Shown here piece after piece: positions 34,428 to 47,800 of a DNA stretch of 64,000 nt. This DNA comes from Beaufortia kweichowensis. Lineage: Eukaryota; Chordata; Actinopteri; Cypriniformes; Gastromyzontidae. Where the stretch lies: NCBI GenBank assembly GCA_019155185.1, contig CM032804.1, forward strand, positions 8,652,492 to 8,716,491. The letters run 5' to 3'. The notes beneath the pieces are model-generated. The model worked only from the letters and a program-made list of their open reading frames with translations. It was not told the DNA's origin and did not search any database. Within the stretch, counting starts at the first letter, position 1; each line of letters begins with the position of its first letter. The translations under genes and the position numbers were made by a program.

Positions 34428-36840
34428 TTATTTCATTTCATTCATTTTGTGCTTTTTTTCTGTGCTTTCAAAAACTCTTGCTTCACTTTCAAGACGATGG
34501 GTCTGACTGAACAAAGGACGGCGCTCATCTAACAGCACCCCCATTTTCACCAGCTCATCTTTGGGGACAGGCCGGGCATGTCGTGACACATATATCTTCT
34601 CTAGAGAAGAAGACATTGGAAAGCCAACATACGTAGAGCATAAGGGGCCAGTTAAACCAGGAGCACAAGTTACTTTGGTCTTATAGTACAACACACCATG
34701 GTTAAGTGCACAGAAGTCCGATTTATTCCCAGCTTTAAGTTGAATGTTGCATGCCCCCAGCAGATCATCATCCCAGCCGCTGTCCCTGTCCCATACCTCT
34801 AGTCTCAGAGCACCAGACAACCGAGACAGAACACAGTCACCAAGATTAAAACGCCAGTTCCATGTAGGTGAGTTCTGATTCCAAATCACTTTTGTTTGCC
34901 CTAGAACGATTTTGTGATTTTTCAGGACCTTGACATAGCCATCGGTCTGTGAGAAGTAATCTCCGTGCAGACCTGTTGCCTTCACTACAATCACAGTTAC
35001 CTGAGCAGATCCAGATTGTGCGGGGCAGCAGTTAGCTTTAACCGCTGGCCTGTTATGGCAGCTGCACACACAAGGTTCCTTGGGGTTCCTTGCGATTCCA
35101 GCCTTGCACGGGGTAGAGCATTTCCTCGAAAGTGCCCTCTGCAGAATGTAGTCACGTATGGCTCTGCGCAGTTGTTTTTGCTTCGGGTCCTTGACCGGCA
35201 GCAAATTATGAAGGGGCTTCAATGAGAAGGAAATCACATTTGGTTTTTCTGGTACAGAGGAGAGCCACTGTTTGTAAGCGCCAGGGTCATTACGGGATGA
35301 GAAGAGAAGAGCAGGGTCTTCAGTATGACCACCAGTGACCTCACATAACCTTTAAAGAAAAAAGAGGAAAGTGCTCTTTGAATAAAACTTTGAAGTTTAT
35401 TACTTGCATGTGAGATTGTTGGAGTTGAGAAATAAATCAATAGGCTGGTAAAGATTAAATATGTGCCCTGTCAAACAAAATTATGTTAAAAACCATTACT
35501 TGACAAACATAATTTTCTTTTCTGTGCTGATGTGTTTCCTGTAGATTGTAGATAAATGTAGATTTCCTGGGGGCTTTAACGGAAATACAAACACAAAAAA
35601 ATATCTGTAACATATCTGATGGAGCACAAACCTGTCACTAAAACTGTGAGCAAAACTGTCCTTGTTCAGCCTTTTGTCTTTGGTCCGTTTACAGTGACTA
35701 AATGCTGTGTTTACACTGACCCTCCCAACCACGCTTGCAGACGCCTCGACATCCAGACATGTTTTGACCTCATCTGTACTAAGGTCCTGCAGACTAGCCA
35801 TGCATTCTTTGACACTGGTCACAGATCGCACAGCTCCACCCAGTTTTACCTAAAAAAAAGTTCACAGACGCCAGTGCCGAATACAGTACAAAAATAGGTT
35901 TTGCAGTCTTTAGATTGATTTCTTTTTTGCTTTACCTTTGTAATATAATGAGTGCCAAACGTTTCAACAAGTGACCAGTAGCTTTCTTTCGTTCGGTTGT
36001 TATAGATATTTGGAAGCTTTGTAAAGTCATGACTCAATTCATGATGAACAGGAAACGTGCTGGAGATCCTGTAGCTGTGGACAGTAGTGTATAGTGATAA
36101 ACACGTAAAAACATATATCAACTGCCACTTATAAGAAATTGTTTAGGAATTTTGTGATCTGCGTAATATGTGACATTATGACACGACTACACTGTTATAT
36201 TATTGTCAATGTAGTGACAATAAAATTATTAGATTTTTTGAAATGCTCATTATATCAACAATGAGTCTAAAGCATGACATACATCTTAAACAATGACTAT
36301 CATTTTGTCCTACCTGTAGTATTCACAGGACACCGACTGTTTAATGAAGCTAAACTTGTCTTTCTTGGTCTTTGCCATGGAATAGTCAGCAAGTTTGGAG
36401 TTTGTTCCAGCCAACATCAGCGAACCCTTACCTATGTTTCCTATTCCCAGGCCAGCCTTCCAATTGTTCTCTACAGAGGAAGCACTAGAACTGACCAGGG
36501 ACTCACTAGACTCATAAACAGCGCTGGACAATGCCATACGGCATTTTTGGTTGGGACGCCAGTCCACCACCGACTTCGGGAGCTTTTGCTTTCTGCCCTG
36601 CATGAATGGGTTTTTGCACAGGTTACATGTGTTGTTCTCCAGCTCCCATTTGCTCATGTCAATGACAAAAGCCCCCAGGCGTTGCATCTTAGTAATGTCG
36701 AAGCCCTCCCCAGCCAAATCAGATCCTGGTGCAAACTCAGCATCTTGACAGTCGGTTGCTTTGCCCCGAAAGCATGCTGGGCTGGTAAGAGTAGGAAAGG
36801 ACAGTAGAAGCCAAACGTACAGGGTAACTGGAGAAATCAT
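34428..36840 (-). CDS. Perforin-1-like pore-forming protein, intact copy
   Basis: Four coding exons on the minus strand (36840-36314, 36074-35936, 35849-35632 and 35349-34428) encode 601 residues, close to the usual 555-590. A signal peptide (MISPVTLYVWLLLSFPTLTS) precedes a MACPF domain (~30-380) with the signature FGTHYITK and a GG bend (KLGGAV). A Cys-rich segment (CVCSCHNRP...NCC) and a C2 domain (~420-530) with Asp-rich calcium loops (WDRDSGWDDDLLG) follow. Perforin is stored in cytotoxic-lymphocyte granules. It inserts calcium-dependently into target membranes and forms oligomeric pores that deliver granzymes. Teleosts carry several prf1-like paralogues, so no numbered symbol is given. 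A TATA box and a noncoding 5' exon lie just upstream. The start codon overlaps the stop of a four-codon upstream frame. Confidence 0.93.
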
Positions 36841-36985
36841 TGTAAGTTCATCTGTGTGAAACATAGATAATAATACTAAATAACAAACAAACAAAGCTGT
36901 TTTTACTTCAGTAGAGTCAAAATACTTTAAGATGTTTATGTTTTCCAATGCTCATATTGTAGTGAATTAAAAAAAAATCACTTAC

Positions 36986-37055
36986 CTGGATGAGTTTTTT
37001 AGTATGTCTATAATAATCCAAGAAGCTTGTGAATGCAGCATCCATTCAAGAAGAA
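36986..37055 (-). other. Noncoding 5' exon of the second perforin gene
   Basis: The donor CCAG|GTAAGTGA is at 36985. The exon's 5' limit is set about 30 nt after the TATA box. It splices to the acceptor CACAG ending at 36852. The 5' limit is an estimate. Confidence 0.5.
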
Positions 37056-37082
37056 ATTCTAGAAATTTAGTGTGGTGTGCCC

Positions 37083-37091
37083 TTATATATA
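37083..37091 (-). promoter_or_regulatory. TATA box of the second perforin gene
   Basis: TATATATAA on the minus strand, about 30 nt before the predicted start of the noncoding exon. A CCAAT/ATTGG box lies about 15 bp further upstream (37103-37107). Both are altered in the orphan copy at 33901-33985. Confidence 0.6.
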
Positions 37092-37165
37092 GTTACACGT
37101 CCAACCAATGAAATGGACACATAAACAGCCATTAACACCTAAAGTGATCACTGACTAATGTGAAA

Positions 37166-40100
37166 AATGTGGCTCAAAGGTGTCAGAAAAGTGCTGCTTG
37201 TCATTAAAGGATGCGGTGTGTTTCAAATAAAACAAAGACAGATTGTTTTATACTTAAACATGCAATTTCTTAAAGAAAAGATATTAATCACAATTTTATA
37301 CTGACAAACTTAAAGAATTCTGTGCAAAATGTATTGAGTTAGGAAAGTATACTGATGGAAAATAGCTTATCAAGCTTTCTAACTGGTTTTTCATTAGTAT
37401 ACTGGAGTGTAAGATCTGCAAATGCTGAACATCATATGAAACAAAGAAATTATATCACTGCTTTTGGTTGTTATTCCTCTAAATTATATCTCTAGACTAT
37501 TATTCAATGCAACTATTATCTCATCATACTGATCCTTCAGTAAAAACGGTGGATTTCCATAACACTGTGTTTGTGCCCTGATGCTTATTTTCCTGTATGT
37601 TCCTTATTTTTATGTAACTGAATATGAATTCCAGGCAAACACACATAATAATTGAAAACGAAATGGAGCCTTTAGATAAAAGGTTCTGCAAAATAAATAT
37701 AAATGTAGTACGCTGGTGGGAAAGCTTGAGTTGACTGTGGTCTGCAGGAGAGTTTGACGTGTGACTCATCTTCACATCTATTAGTGGTTGGAAATTTTTG
37801 TGGTGTATTTTCTCTTTAAAATGGGCAGAGATATGTAAATACAAGAACCTGTTTATTGTGGTAATCAAAGTCCATTGTGTAAAAATGTGACCCAGGTTCA
37901 TCTTCAAAATTGTATATTTTTACCCTAAGATGACACAAGAAAAGCAACACTCACTGCAAAAAATTGCAATACACACAATTTTGTACATTTCATATGAACT
38001 CCAATAAAGAAATCAGTCAAGTCTGTCTCTTGCATGCATGCGTTGCCAACACGTCGTCTGCCCGACCCCTCCCCATTCCTAAGTGTGGTCTAGTTTAGAA
38101 GCGATGCTTGCACTCTATTGGCTGAGCCATGGCGTGGTCGAATAAAAATACATTTGATTGGCTCCCGATGTGTGGGTCAAATAGAGATAACCAATCCGCT
38201 GGAATTGCACTTAAAATTACTTGCTTATTAAAGGGAGTTTTAATTGTCTAACAATTCTTATAAATGTTACATGGTAGTTTCAGTGTGTGGATCAACATCG
38301 GCCTACACAAAGAATACATAGAAGTAAATTTGACTTACAGGTCTCAATATTAGGCCTACTAATACTAATATAATGATATACACACGCTTCCACCTGCTGA
38401 GTTATCAATAAAAAAAACAATAATTTACAAAAAAACTCCAATAATTTTCTTGTAATTACCATTATTTTTAATAAAATATATATTTAAAATATAACAAATG
38501 CAATTTTATTGAGCAATGTTGAAATGAATTGAGCATTTGAAGCACAAATTCAATGTGTCCTTTCCTTGCACCACCCCCGCCTTTTCCCGTTGGTCCAGAC
38601 TGGATCACAGCGCTGCAGCATCATCTGATGATATCGAGTAAAGGCCGGGCCGATGCGCTCCTCCACCAGCCGCATGCTCCCGCAAACCGCTATCGAACCG
38701 CAAGCCTCCAAGAAATGCGCCGAGGGAATGCAGGGGATATTAGCCTGTTTTTGGCATAGCCGCCTATCAAAAACGGATTACCTTACCAAAGCATTGCTTT
38801 AAAACTATGCTGGCTGAAATCACTGCAAGCTAGCGGCAACATCACTTGGCAACACAGGAAGACGTGTTCCTGAGCTGACCACCACATTTGCGTCTTTGCT
38901 GGATGAAAAACTCCACAGCTTACGGATACAGATCTTTTATTTGAAGTAATGGAAATACGTAAACCTATTGACTCTCATTGAGAAGGTTATGATGTCTAAC
39001 CGTGCAGCTCATGTGTTTTGCAGTCAGCACAATCAAGGTGACGGCAGCTAGCCCGTTAGCTCACGAGCTATTTGGATAGTATACAAGACAGGAAAATAGA
39101 AAACGCATTGAGCGATATTTTGATATATTTCGTGGGGTAACGAAAAGAAAGCACACTGAAGTGTGTACATTTTTGTTTGCATGGTGCACTTCTTTTTTGA
39201 CTAACAGTGCTCATCACTAATGGTGTGAGGAATGCCAGGGGATGCTTGATATCTGGAAAAACTTGATATATTTGTGGGAATTGGATAGTGTTGCATATCA
39301 AACTCGCATGCTTTTTGCCATTCATCGAAAAATCATTTTGTTAACTCTGTAAAGCCCCCCGTGTAAGCTGACATATCGATTCTGGTATTGCACTGTACAT
39401 TTTGACTTGTGTTTGTAGTGTGGTGCCAAGCAATATTGTCATAACGTGACAATATTGATTTTATGCACTAGCATATATTTATTAAACAACAGAGCTGCGT
39501 CTATCAGATTGAAACTTCTGTTTAGAAGAGTCTCGTATATCAGAAATTTGCACACATAAGTCTCTGGTATAGCTAAAGTCAGAGTGTATGCAAAAGCTTT
39601 GGACGGACGTACTGATGATTCACTCTACGGGAAGATGAGGAAGTTACCCTGAATCGATGCACCGGGGCTACGCGAGCAATTCCCCAACGCATAAGTTAGT
39701 AAAACGTCCGCTTCTTCAAAAGCCCGATGGTGAAACAACCCAGCGACTGTTTGATGAGCAGCAAACGAAAGCCACCCATTCTCGGGTCGCCGGTGAAGTC
39801 GAGCTGACAGAAGTTGGTTGGGATTGTTTGACAGGGCGTGACCGCAGTTCGTTTAAATGTTACATGCAACATCGTATATATTTGCGAAGCTCACTATGAA
39901 CGCGGGCTGCAACTTCTACGTCAACCCGTGTGGATGACACCGCCGCCGTTTAAAGGCAGACAGCAGGATAAAAACACACCGTCGCTTGAGCAAAAGTTGA
40001 TTTTTAAAAATAAATTCACAACGAGCAGGACAGTAAGTCATGTAGCTGACTGCACATGGCCGGACTGGACTTCTCCGACTAATGTCTAGGGTGTCAAATC

Positions 40101-40181
40101 TTTTTTTAGTCTGTGTTGTACGTGCACGTGTAGATGTATAGTGTAGTTCTTTCGGCGTCGTCGTGACTGTTTCGGGTTGCT
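37166..40181. other. Intergenic DNA and CpG-rich 5' region of paqr4
   Basis: The left part is AT-rich with nothing recognisable. CCAAT-type boxes cluster at 38119-38205. CpG-rich sequence follows at 38560-38880 and again at 39640-40180, probably the paqr4 promoter and 5' UTR. An 80-codon open frame at 39657-39899 has no recognised domain. Confidence 0.5.
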
Positions 40182-43100
40182 ATGGCATTTTTAAACGGCC
40201 CCCGACTGCTGGACTGGGCAAACTCTCCTCCACATTTACAGTTCAACAGATACGTCCTGACCGGCTACAGACCCATCTCCTCCGTCCAGGAGTGCGTTAA
40301 AAGTCTCTTCTATCTGCACAATGAGCTGGGGAACATCTACACACATGGTGAGTCTGACGTGAAGTATTGCTTGTCATTAGGGAGGAAGATGACAACTTCC
40401 TATTTTTATGTTGTTGTTTTTTTTTTTTTACATATGAACAGCGGATTGCATTTTATTTAACATTTATCACGTTGTATATCATTGTAAAGTACACTAAGAT
40501 TTTCTATAGTTTACTATTTTAGTATACTACAGTATTTTTTTCATGTAGGTCTAGGAGAATGGGTTTTACCAATCCTGTCTGCTTAGCAACATTTGCATTT
40601 CTGTTACCAATTCATAGTTAGCCTACTGTCCTGTTTATCATCATGTTTAATCATCAGTCAAATGTAATATTTCTCAACTAAGCAATGCAAACAACAACCT
40701 ATTGGATATTTTAATAAACTGAAGTGATTTTTCTTACAGATACATTATGAAATGCAGTAATCTCTCTCTCACCTCTCAATGCTGTTGTTGTTATGCTCTA
40801 TATGCTGCAGTATGCTATATGTAATTCATTGTTTTTCAATAATCTGTTTCTGTCAATAGCCCCAGTAACACCAAGGTCATTTGACCTCCCTGTAAACACA
40901 CATGAATGCATTTGTGTCAAGTGCCTAAATGTAACTAATAAGAGTTGTATCTTTAATGACTTTCTGTTAACCATAATGTTTGCTGTAGAGCAGTATTGAG
41001 ATAAGCATTCCAAGTACACTGCTTTTTAAAAAGGAATCGCAATAAATGTATAATGGGGCATAAAAATTAAGTTTTGGTCCAAAGGAATTTCCGCTTGTAA
41101 ACCTTTAGGCTCAATTGCAGGGATCATCAGACTGAATCATGCCGTTGCCTGCAGATGTATGCACAGGCATGCTTTTGTTTCCTTTCTTAGAAACTGGCAG
41201 GTAGAATGTCACGCTATTCTATACTATTGTTTGATGATAATTAACGTCAGTACACCCATATGCTGTTGTTACATTGCTGACATAATATGTGAACAAGACT
41301 GTGTCAACTCCCAAAGTGTATGTGTGTTCTTATGCTAACACAGTGATTGAGAGTATATTTGAGAGTATATTTGAGTGTATATTTGAGCCTACTGTAGTCA
41401 AGTCAGCAGAGATCAAGGGTTTGTAATGCATGACACAGCTTAACTTGACCCAAAAGATGACTGTAGGAAGTTAGGAATGAAAAAAATGCAATGGTTGTTC
41501 TTTTGTACGCATATAAACAAAGCATCTTTTTGTCTGTCGCTTTGTAAAAAAAACAAAAAGTCTGAACATGTAGATTTTCTTGTATCTTGTTCTTTGTGGT
41601 CCCCAGACACAAATGAGATGATTTCCATTCCTGAAGAGAGGTGCCGTCCTTCTTTATAGCGTTTGCTTAGTTTTCATGTATTTGTGTTTTACTTTGCATG
41701 ATATGCTATTTTGTCCTATGTTTGCATGCTGTGTCTTCCACAGTAACATGTTTTCTTCATAGGTCAAAGGTCCAGATGTTTCTAAATGATTGTGTGTCAA
41801 AGATCAAAAGGTCGTGACAGATGACTAAAATTCCATAACCAACTTGTACCCTTTCTAACCAATGCTTTACTGATAACTCTCATTGAGTTGTTTTTTGGTC
41901 TGTGGGCTTCTGTTAAAACCCACATGCCGTGTTCTGGCAATTGATAATGGGCTATATGATCTAACGCATTAGCAAGCAGATGCATTAGTGTTTGCAAATA
42001 CACTAAAAATTAAATGGTTAAGTTCAGCCGCTGAGGCACAAACAATTTTGATTAGATTTGTAAAGTGTGCAGCTGTCTAATTATTGCAATGTATTGTCTT
42101 TCAAATTAGCTATCATTATTGGCAGTGAAGTGAAAAATTAGATCAATTAAAATTTTACACATTTACTTACAAACAGGATGCTGTCGTACGGTTCTCTGGG
42201 GAGAGTGCACGTTGTCTATCTATAGTGTCAGATTGAGATAGCATTGAGCCAGCAGAGATGACTTACTCAGAATAGATGTTCTGGATGGGATTGAGGCTTT
42301 TACCTGACCAGAAAAAAATCAGCCTAGAGAACGAAGCCTAGAGAGAAAGAAGGAGAGTTGGTTTAAAACCAAATCCAGTGAGTGTTGTCAAGATTTTTAA
42401 AGGGCTTTGCTTTACAGTGTAGTTTGCATTGTGGCAGCTGTTGCTAAGATTAGCCACAGCAAGGCCACTGAGACCCTCACTGTAGTGGGCTGTACCCTGG
42501 GCCTCCATAAATCCATGTGTTGTTTAAGCTGTTGTGATTCAGCTCACAGGATGCAATGAAACACTGCAGTCTAATGACAAATAATGACCTTCATACTCTT
42601 TTTCACAGGCGAGGTGTGTTTCAACAGGACTTTGTGTCTTTTGCATGTCTTTTGTACAAACACTTCTTTACGGTTTCTCTCCGCACAGGAATCCCTCTGC
42701 TCTGCTTCCTGGTGCTGCTCCCACTCAACATCCCCTGGTCTCAGATCAGCGTGACGTGGCTCGGCGTGGTGCACTTCCTGGCCTGTTTATCTCCACAGCT
42801 GGGATCAGTGGTCTACCATCTCTTCATGAACCATGAGGGCGGCGAGCCCGTCTACAAAAGGCTGCTCACGCTGGATATGTGCGGAATCTGCATGATCAAC
42901 ACGCTAGGTCAGCATCTCAGACTGGTTTTAGATTAATCAGGGCTCAGTCAGATTATTTCTAAGTGCATGATCTTTTGTTTGCTTTTGTTTCTGTCCTGTT
43001 TTCTTTACTTTTTTGGGATTTCACGTCTGATCTTTTGATACACGATGTACTGTCACCTGATGAAGTAATGTGTCGTCAGTGTTATTTTCACAGCATGATT

Positions 43101-43984
43101 AATCAGTGCATTTGGGAAGTAAGGAAGTAAAAAGCGTAGAGAAGACCATACAGAAATAGCTCTTAAAAGAGAAATCAACATTTTTGCGACAAAAAGATGC
43201 CACAATCACTCTTGATAAGGACATTCTGACCAATGTTTTGTGTGATTTGATTTATTTTTTCACTTATTTATTAGAAAAAGTCATTTTGTAGAAAATGAAT
43301 TAACAACAGTAAATGTTGTTTCTATGTTTAGTGCAAGCATTGCTATACATTTTACTATTTAAATGGTAAATACCATCTAGTTTTGCTTTTTAAAAAGGAA
43401 TACATTTGTACAGTGGCATATTAAGTATTGAATGCAACTTTATTTCAACATGCATAAATACATATTCATGAGAGTAAAGTAGCAACCATGATGTCATTAT
43501 TAAAATAACAAGAGCGTGCCATCACAGTAACATTGTGTTTTGGTTTACAGGAGCTCTGCCCATCCTGTACAGCACTCTGCTCTGCTACCCCTTCATCCGC
43601 ACAACAGCTCTGCTGATGTACATCCTGCTATCCAGTTACGCCATCTACTGTGCCATCACAGCACGCAGCAGAGTGCGACGCCTACGATCCTTTGCCTGGC
43701 AAGCACTTTTCCGCTTCTCATTTTTCCTACTGCGCTGGGCGGGTGTGGGCGGAGGGAGTCCCACCTCGCTGCGTCACTTTGTCACCATGGATGCACTGGC
43801 GGTGTTGGGCGGGGTCATCAATATCACTCGAATTCCCGAGCGTTTCCGTCCGGGTCTCTTTGACTACTGGTGCAACAGCCATCAGATCATGCATGTACTG
43901 GTGGTGGTCTCTATACTGTATCTACACTGGGGGGTGCTGGACGATCTACTGTGGATCAACAGCCACGACTGTCCCTCAGACTGA
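40182..43984 (+). CDS. paqr4: Progestin and adipoQ receptor family member 4
   Basis: Three coding exons (40182-40347, 42689-42907 and 43551-43984) encode 272 residues; human PAQR4 has 273. The start MAFLNGPRLLDWANSPPHLQ is family-typical. The hallmark PAQR metal-site motifs are present: ELGNIYTH (exon 1 to 2 junction), SPQLGSVVYHLF (exon 2) and HQIMH (exon 3), set among seven predicted membrane helices. The family is related to alkaline ceramidases. Mammalian PAQR4 is a Golgi-associated membrane protein with proposed ceramidase activity and cell-cycle links. Intron 1 (2.3 kb) contains no gene. All junctions are in phase with canonical GT-AG ends. Confidence 0.97.
41348..41387. repeat. Short tandem repeat in paqr4 intron 1
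   Basis: Three and a third copies of a 12-bp unit close to TGAGAGTATATT. Confidence 0.75.
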
Positions 43985-44888
43985 GAGTGACCCTGCTGGT
44001 CTGCATTTGTGGGTAATGGGGCACGAGGACCTCTTTTATTTATGAGATTTATTGAAATGCAATGTAATTGGGCTCAGAATTGTTGGGGGTGGCTGTTGTG
44101 CTTTGTATATAGATGTGTGCACGAAAGTGTTTTACATGTTTTTAGGGGACACCAGTGCAGCCTCGACACACATGCTTGTTTGTGCCGTCAGTAGCCAGAA
44201 TGTACATATCTGTGTTTGCAAAAACATTGTCTGTGCATGGCACTGTTTAGATCTACTAGCTCAAACTGAGGCTGATTTTTCTATTTATTTATTTTCTTTT
44301 AGACCAACATGATCTATAAGCTCACACTCGCATTTATATGCACACACGCACATACACACGGGGTCTGACATTACATGATGTCATGTATTCACCAGCGTTC
44401 AAAGCATTTATTATGAAGCCTCTTTGTTTGGCTGAAAAAAGAGACAAAATCGAGCCCATAAATGATTGGCTTTCAGTTTTACACCGTCACGTAATCTAAA
44501 ACTCATTACTCAAAGTAGGTGTTTGAAAGCATGGCTTTTGTGAAAACTGTTTACAGTTTATCTCTATTCTCAATTTCGCTGGTGGCACAAACAAGAGATC
44601 ACCAGTGCATAAATGATGTATGCACTGAATTAGACCACTTGCTATTGCAGACTATGCAGCATATCAGTTGGTACATCATTGCTCACTTACTACCACACAC
44701 ACACACACAAAATGTACTGTATGACCAGTCTCACAGCAACATTTACTGGAAATACTTGAGTTGATTTTACTTTTATTACAATCTTTTTTAGTCTCTCAGT
44801 ATGGGTCCATATTTATTGTGTGAAAGGCAAAGGGGTCATGCCTTGGTTTGTAGCCGTGCCATTAATGTTTTCTAACTGATGAAAGTTA

Positions 44889-44894
44889 AATAAA
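44889..44894 (+). terminator. paqr4 poly(A) signal
   Basis: AATAAA about 900 nt after the stop. The 3' UTR between them contains only spurious open frames and a short CA-rich tract near 44695-44708. Confidence 0.5.
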
Positions 44895-44899
44895 TGTTA

Positions 44900-47800
44900 T
44901 AAAGGGGCATTTATTTAATGCATGTCTAACTTTAAAAGTTCCATGCAAAAGGTTGTATGTTAACCTGTAGATGGTGTTTTCTCTGCTGTGCCACAGAACA
45001 GTCCGTTTCACCTTGTACACCTATAGTTTTAATATCCTAAAAAGATTAGATTTTGTACTGCTCTAGATTGGATTTCATTTCTGCTTGACCTTTAACCTCA
45101 ATTATCTGCGTAACCTTGGATTCAACACAAGGCAAACTATTTTTTAATGGCGCTCTGTTTGATCAAAGGCTTCAATTCTCGTCCGGGTATCTTCCACCCC
45201 TGCACACCTGATGTTGTCTCTCATCATATGTGACAGAGGAATGTTAAACTCTTGAACGGAGCAATATTACACATGCCAATAGACTACGAATTCCTCAGTG
45301 AAGACGAATGCAATGTTGTCATAACGTCAGTACTGCTCACTTGAACCAAACTGAAGCTTTATATTTTTATTGAAGCAACTCGTCAGACTGTTTTTAAGGT
45401 TACCTCAGCCCAAATTAATGAGATAAATATAATTGGATAATATACAAAATGGCTTTATGTTTTAAGTTTAGTAGCTCAAAGATTTTAAAGATTTTAACAG
45501 AGCTGTTTACAGTACTAAAGCTGAACAACAATCTTATTCTACTTTACAGCTAGTTGAGAATGTGATTTAGTGTAAAGTAAATGAGTTTTTATTGCAGATT
45601 GCACTATAGAGATGTTGATGTTGTTCCAAATGGACCGTATTATGCAGTTTTTGCACAGATGGGTTTGAAACTATAGAATGCTTATGCACTACTGAGCAGA
45701 ACAAACCAAGGATGATGACTCTGACCCTTCCCACTTCATTGGTTTTACTTAATGAACAAACAAACAACAGAGTGTGATGGATTCATTGAGACTATCACAA
45801 TGTAGCTTTCAAAATAAACATCAATGAGGCCTGCTATTAATTGTTACTGTCATCTCCAACCCCTTTCATGTGGCATTATAATGTTATTTGAAATGTATAG
45901 TTTATTATGTTATTTTTAGTAAATGTTTTATTTAAATTGTTTGAAGAGACCAATTACTACTGCTGTTTTTATTTGATTTTTTTTTGCACAGCCACAGCAC
46001 TCTTATAGTCAACCAATAGCAACGGTTAGATTTATTAGTGTAGAAACCGTGCATGATAGAATGTTGCTCAGATGCATCTGACAAACAAACACCAACTTAA
46101 ATATACGCTATGCCAAATTACTGTTTTGGGACCTCAGGTGTCAAACATAATGGTCCGCTTGTCGTGAGGGAGGTTTCAACTACGAGCCGCTGTCACACAG
46201 TATCGTTTGGTATTGACTTTTAACTCAGTCCCTCAGAACAGGGCACAGTAATCCCTATTAATGATATAAAACTGAATAACAAACATTAGACTTTAATGAA
46301 ATAAAGTGGTGCATGCAAATGAATAGAACAATGATAAATCGATTCCCATAAATGCAACAAGATTTGCAGATTCCTAATGCTTGTACAATGCAACCATTGA
46401 TATATGTGCTTAATGTGCAGTAACTGAGCTAGTACATCAAATATATCTGTCTAATGAAAGGGAATAATGTGAAGAGAGCAGCCCAGAGGCAATACAACCA
46501 TATCAAATAATAATCTGCACTGTTTATTTTTACTAAAAGGGCTTTGGAAACAAAGTGAGAACCAATTAAGAACCATATAGGTAATGTTAATACCTGTATG
46601 TAGACTGTATATGCATAAAATGCAAGCAGCATACATACATTTTTATATGTATATGTGTTAAAATATAAAGCAACAGTGTAAAAAATATATGAATGTTAAA
46701 TTATGTATCTCAGAGGGCGACACTCAATATAAATTGTCCAATTTTCATTTGAAAAACATACCTGTGGTAGAGGTTAATTAGAGGTAATTATTGAAGCAAA
46801 AATTGTGAAATAATATGACATTGATTATGGTTGAGGTCTGACAGGAGAGCTAACAAAGCTGTTATTTAGAACGATTATCTTCATAGTAATGTATCTGTAA
46901 TGTATGTCATTTACACAGTCTTTTTATTGTACGATTGTCAGATTGTAATATAGTTAAGTTGACAAATTCTTTTTTTGCATAATAAAAAGTTAGGAGAGGT
47001 TGCAGTATAGTTGCTTTGGTTTAAGATGAGCAGATATGTTAATACCTCTGAAACCCACTGGATAACTATGCATTATCAAAATATGTACATATATATATAT
47101 ATATACAAACATAAATATGTTTGTATGTGTGAATTCCAAAAAGGTGATGTTTTACCAGTCCTGAAAAGAAATGATGTGTATATTCACACAAACATGTTTT
47201 GCTCAGAGTGACATCTTTACCATGCCATCCTGGGGTCTCTTCTTCTCAGGGTGCCCTGTCAGTGCTCACTTCTACCGAGTGACCTCAACAACTGATTATG
47301 GGCCAGTTTTCTTTTCATCCTGTTGTCTTTTCTTTGCTTGTTCTGGTTTAAAGACTGAAACAATGATGGTTTGACAGTCACAATGGCATATCAGGCATTT
47401 GGACCATGCATCCTGTTTGATGCATATTGCCTTTGTTGGGGCTTGAATGTGTTCATAAATGCTGATCAAGAATGTGTTTCTTTTTGTAGTTAGTTAAGGA
47501 CTTTGAGAATGTGTCAAGCATGAGCAGTACTCTGAAGGAAATAGATTGCATCACAAACCATGTTTTAGATGAGAAAAAGGGATGTTCTCATGGATGATGT
47601 TCTCCTGTCTGTATATTCTAATGTCCTGTGTAAAAAAATAATGACATGATGTATGAAACTATAATAACTTTTTTCTTAGTATGCAGGTGCTGGATAGCCT
47701 GTTATGATCATTTAAAACGATTCATCATTAGTTACATTTCGCATTATTATAATGATGGATATATTGTTATTATTACTATTATTCTGAAGTGGAGCCGCTA

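Noticed and set aside
36274..36807. 177-codon plus-strand open frame
   Set aside because: It is antisense to perforin exon 1, which has a signal peptide, the MACPF sequence and proper splice sites on the minus strand.
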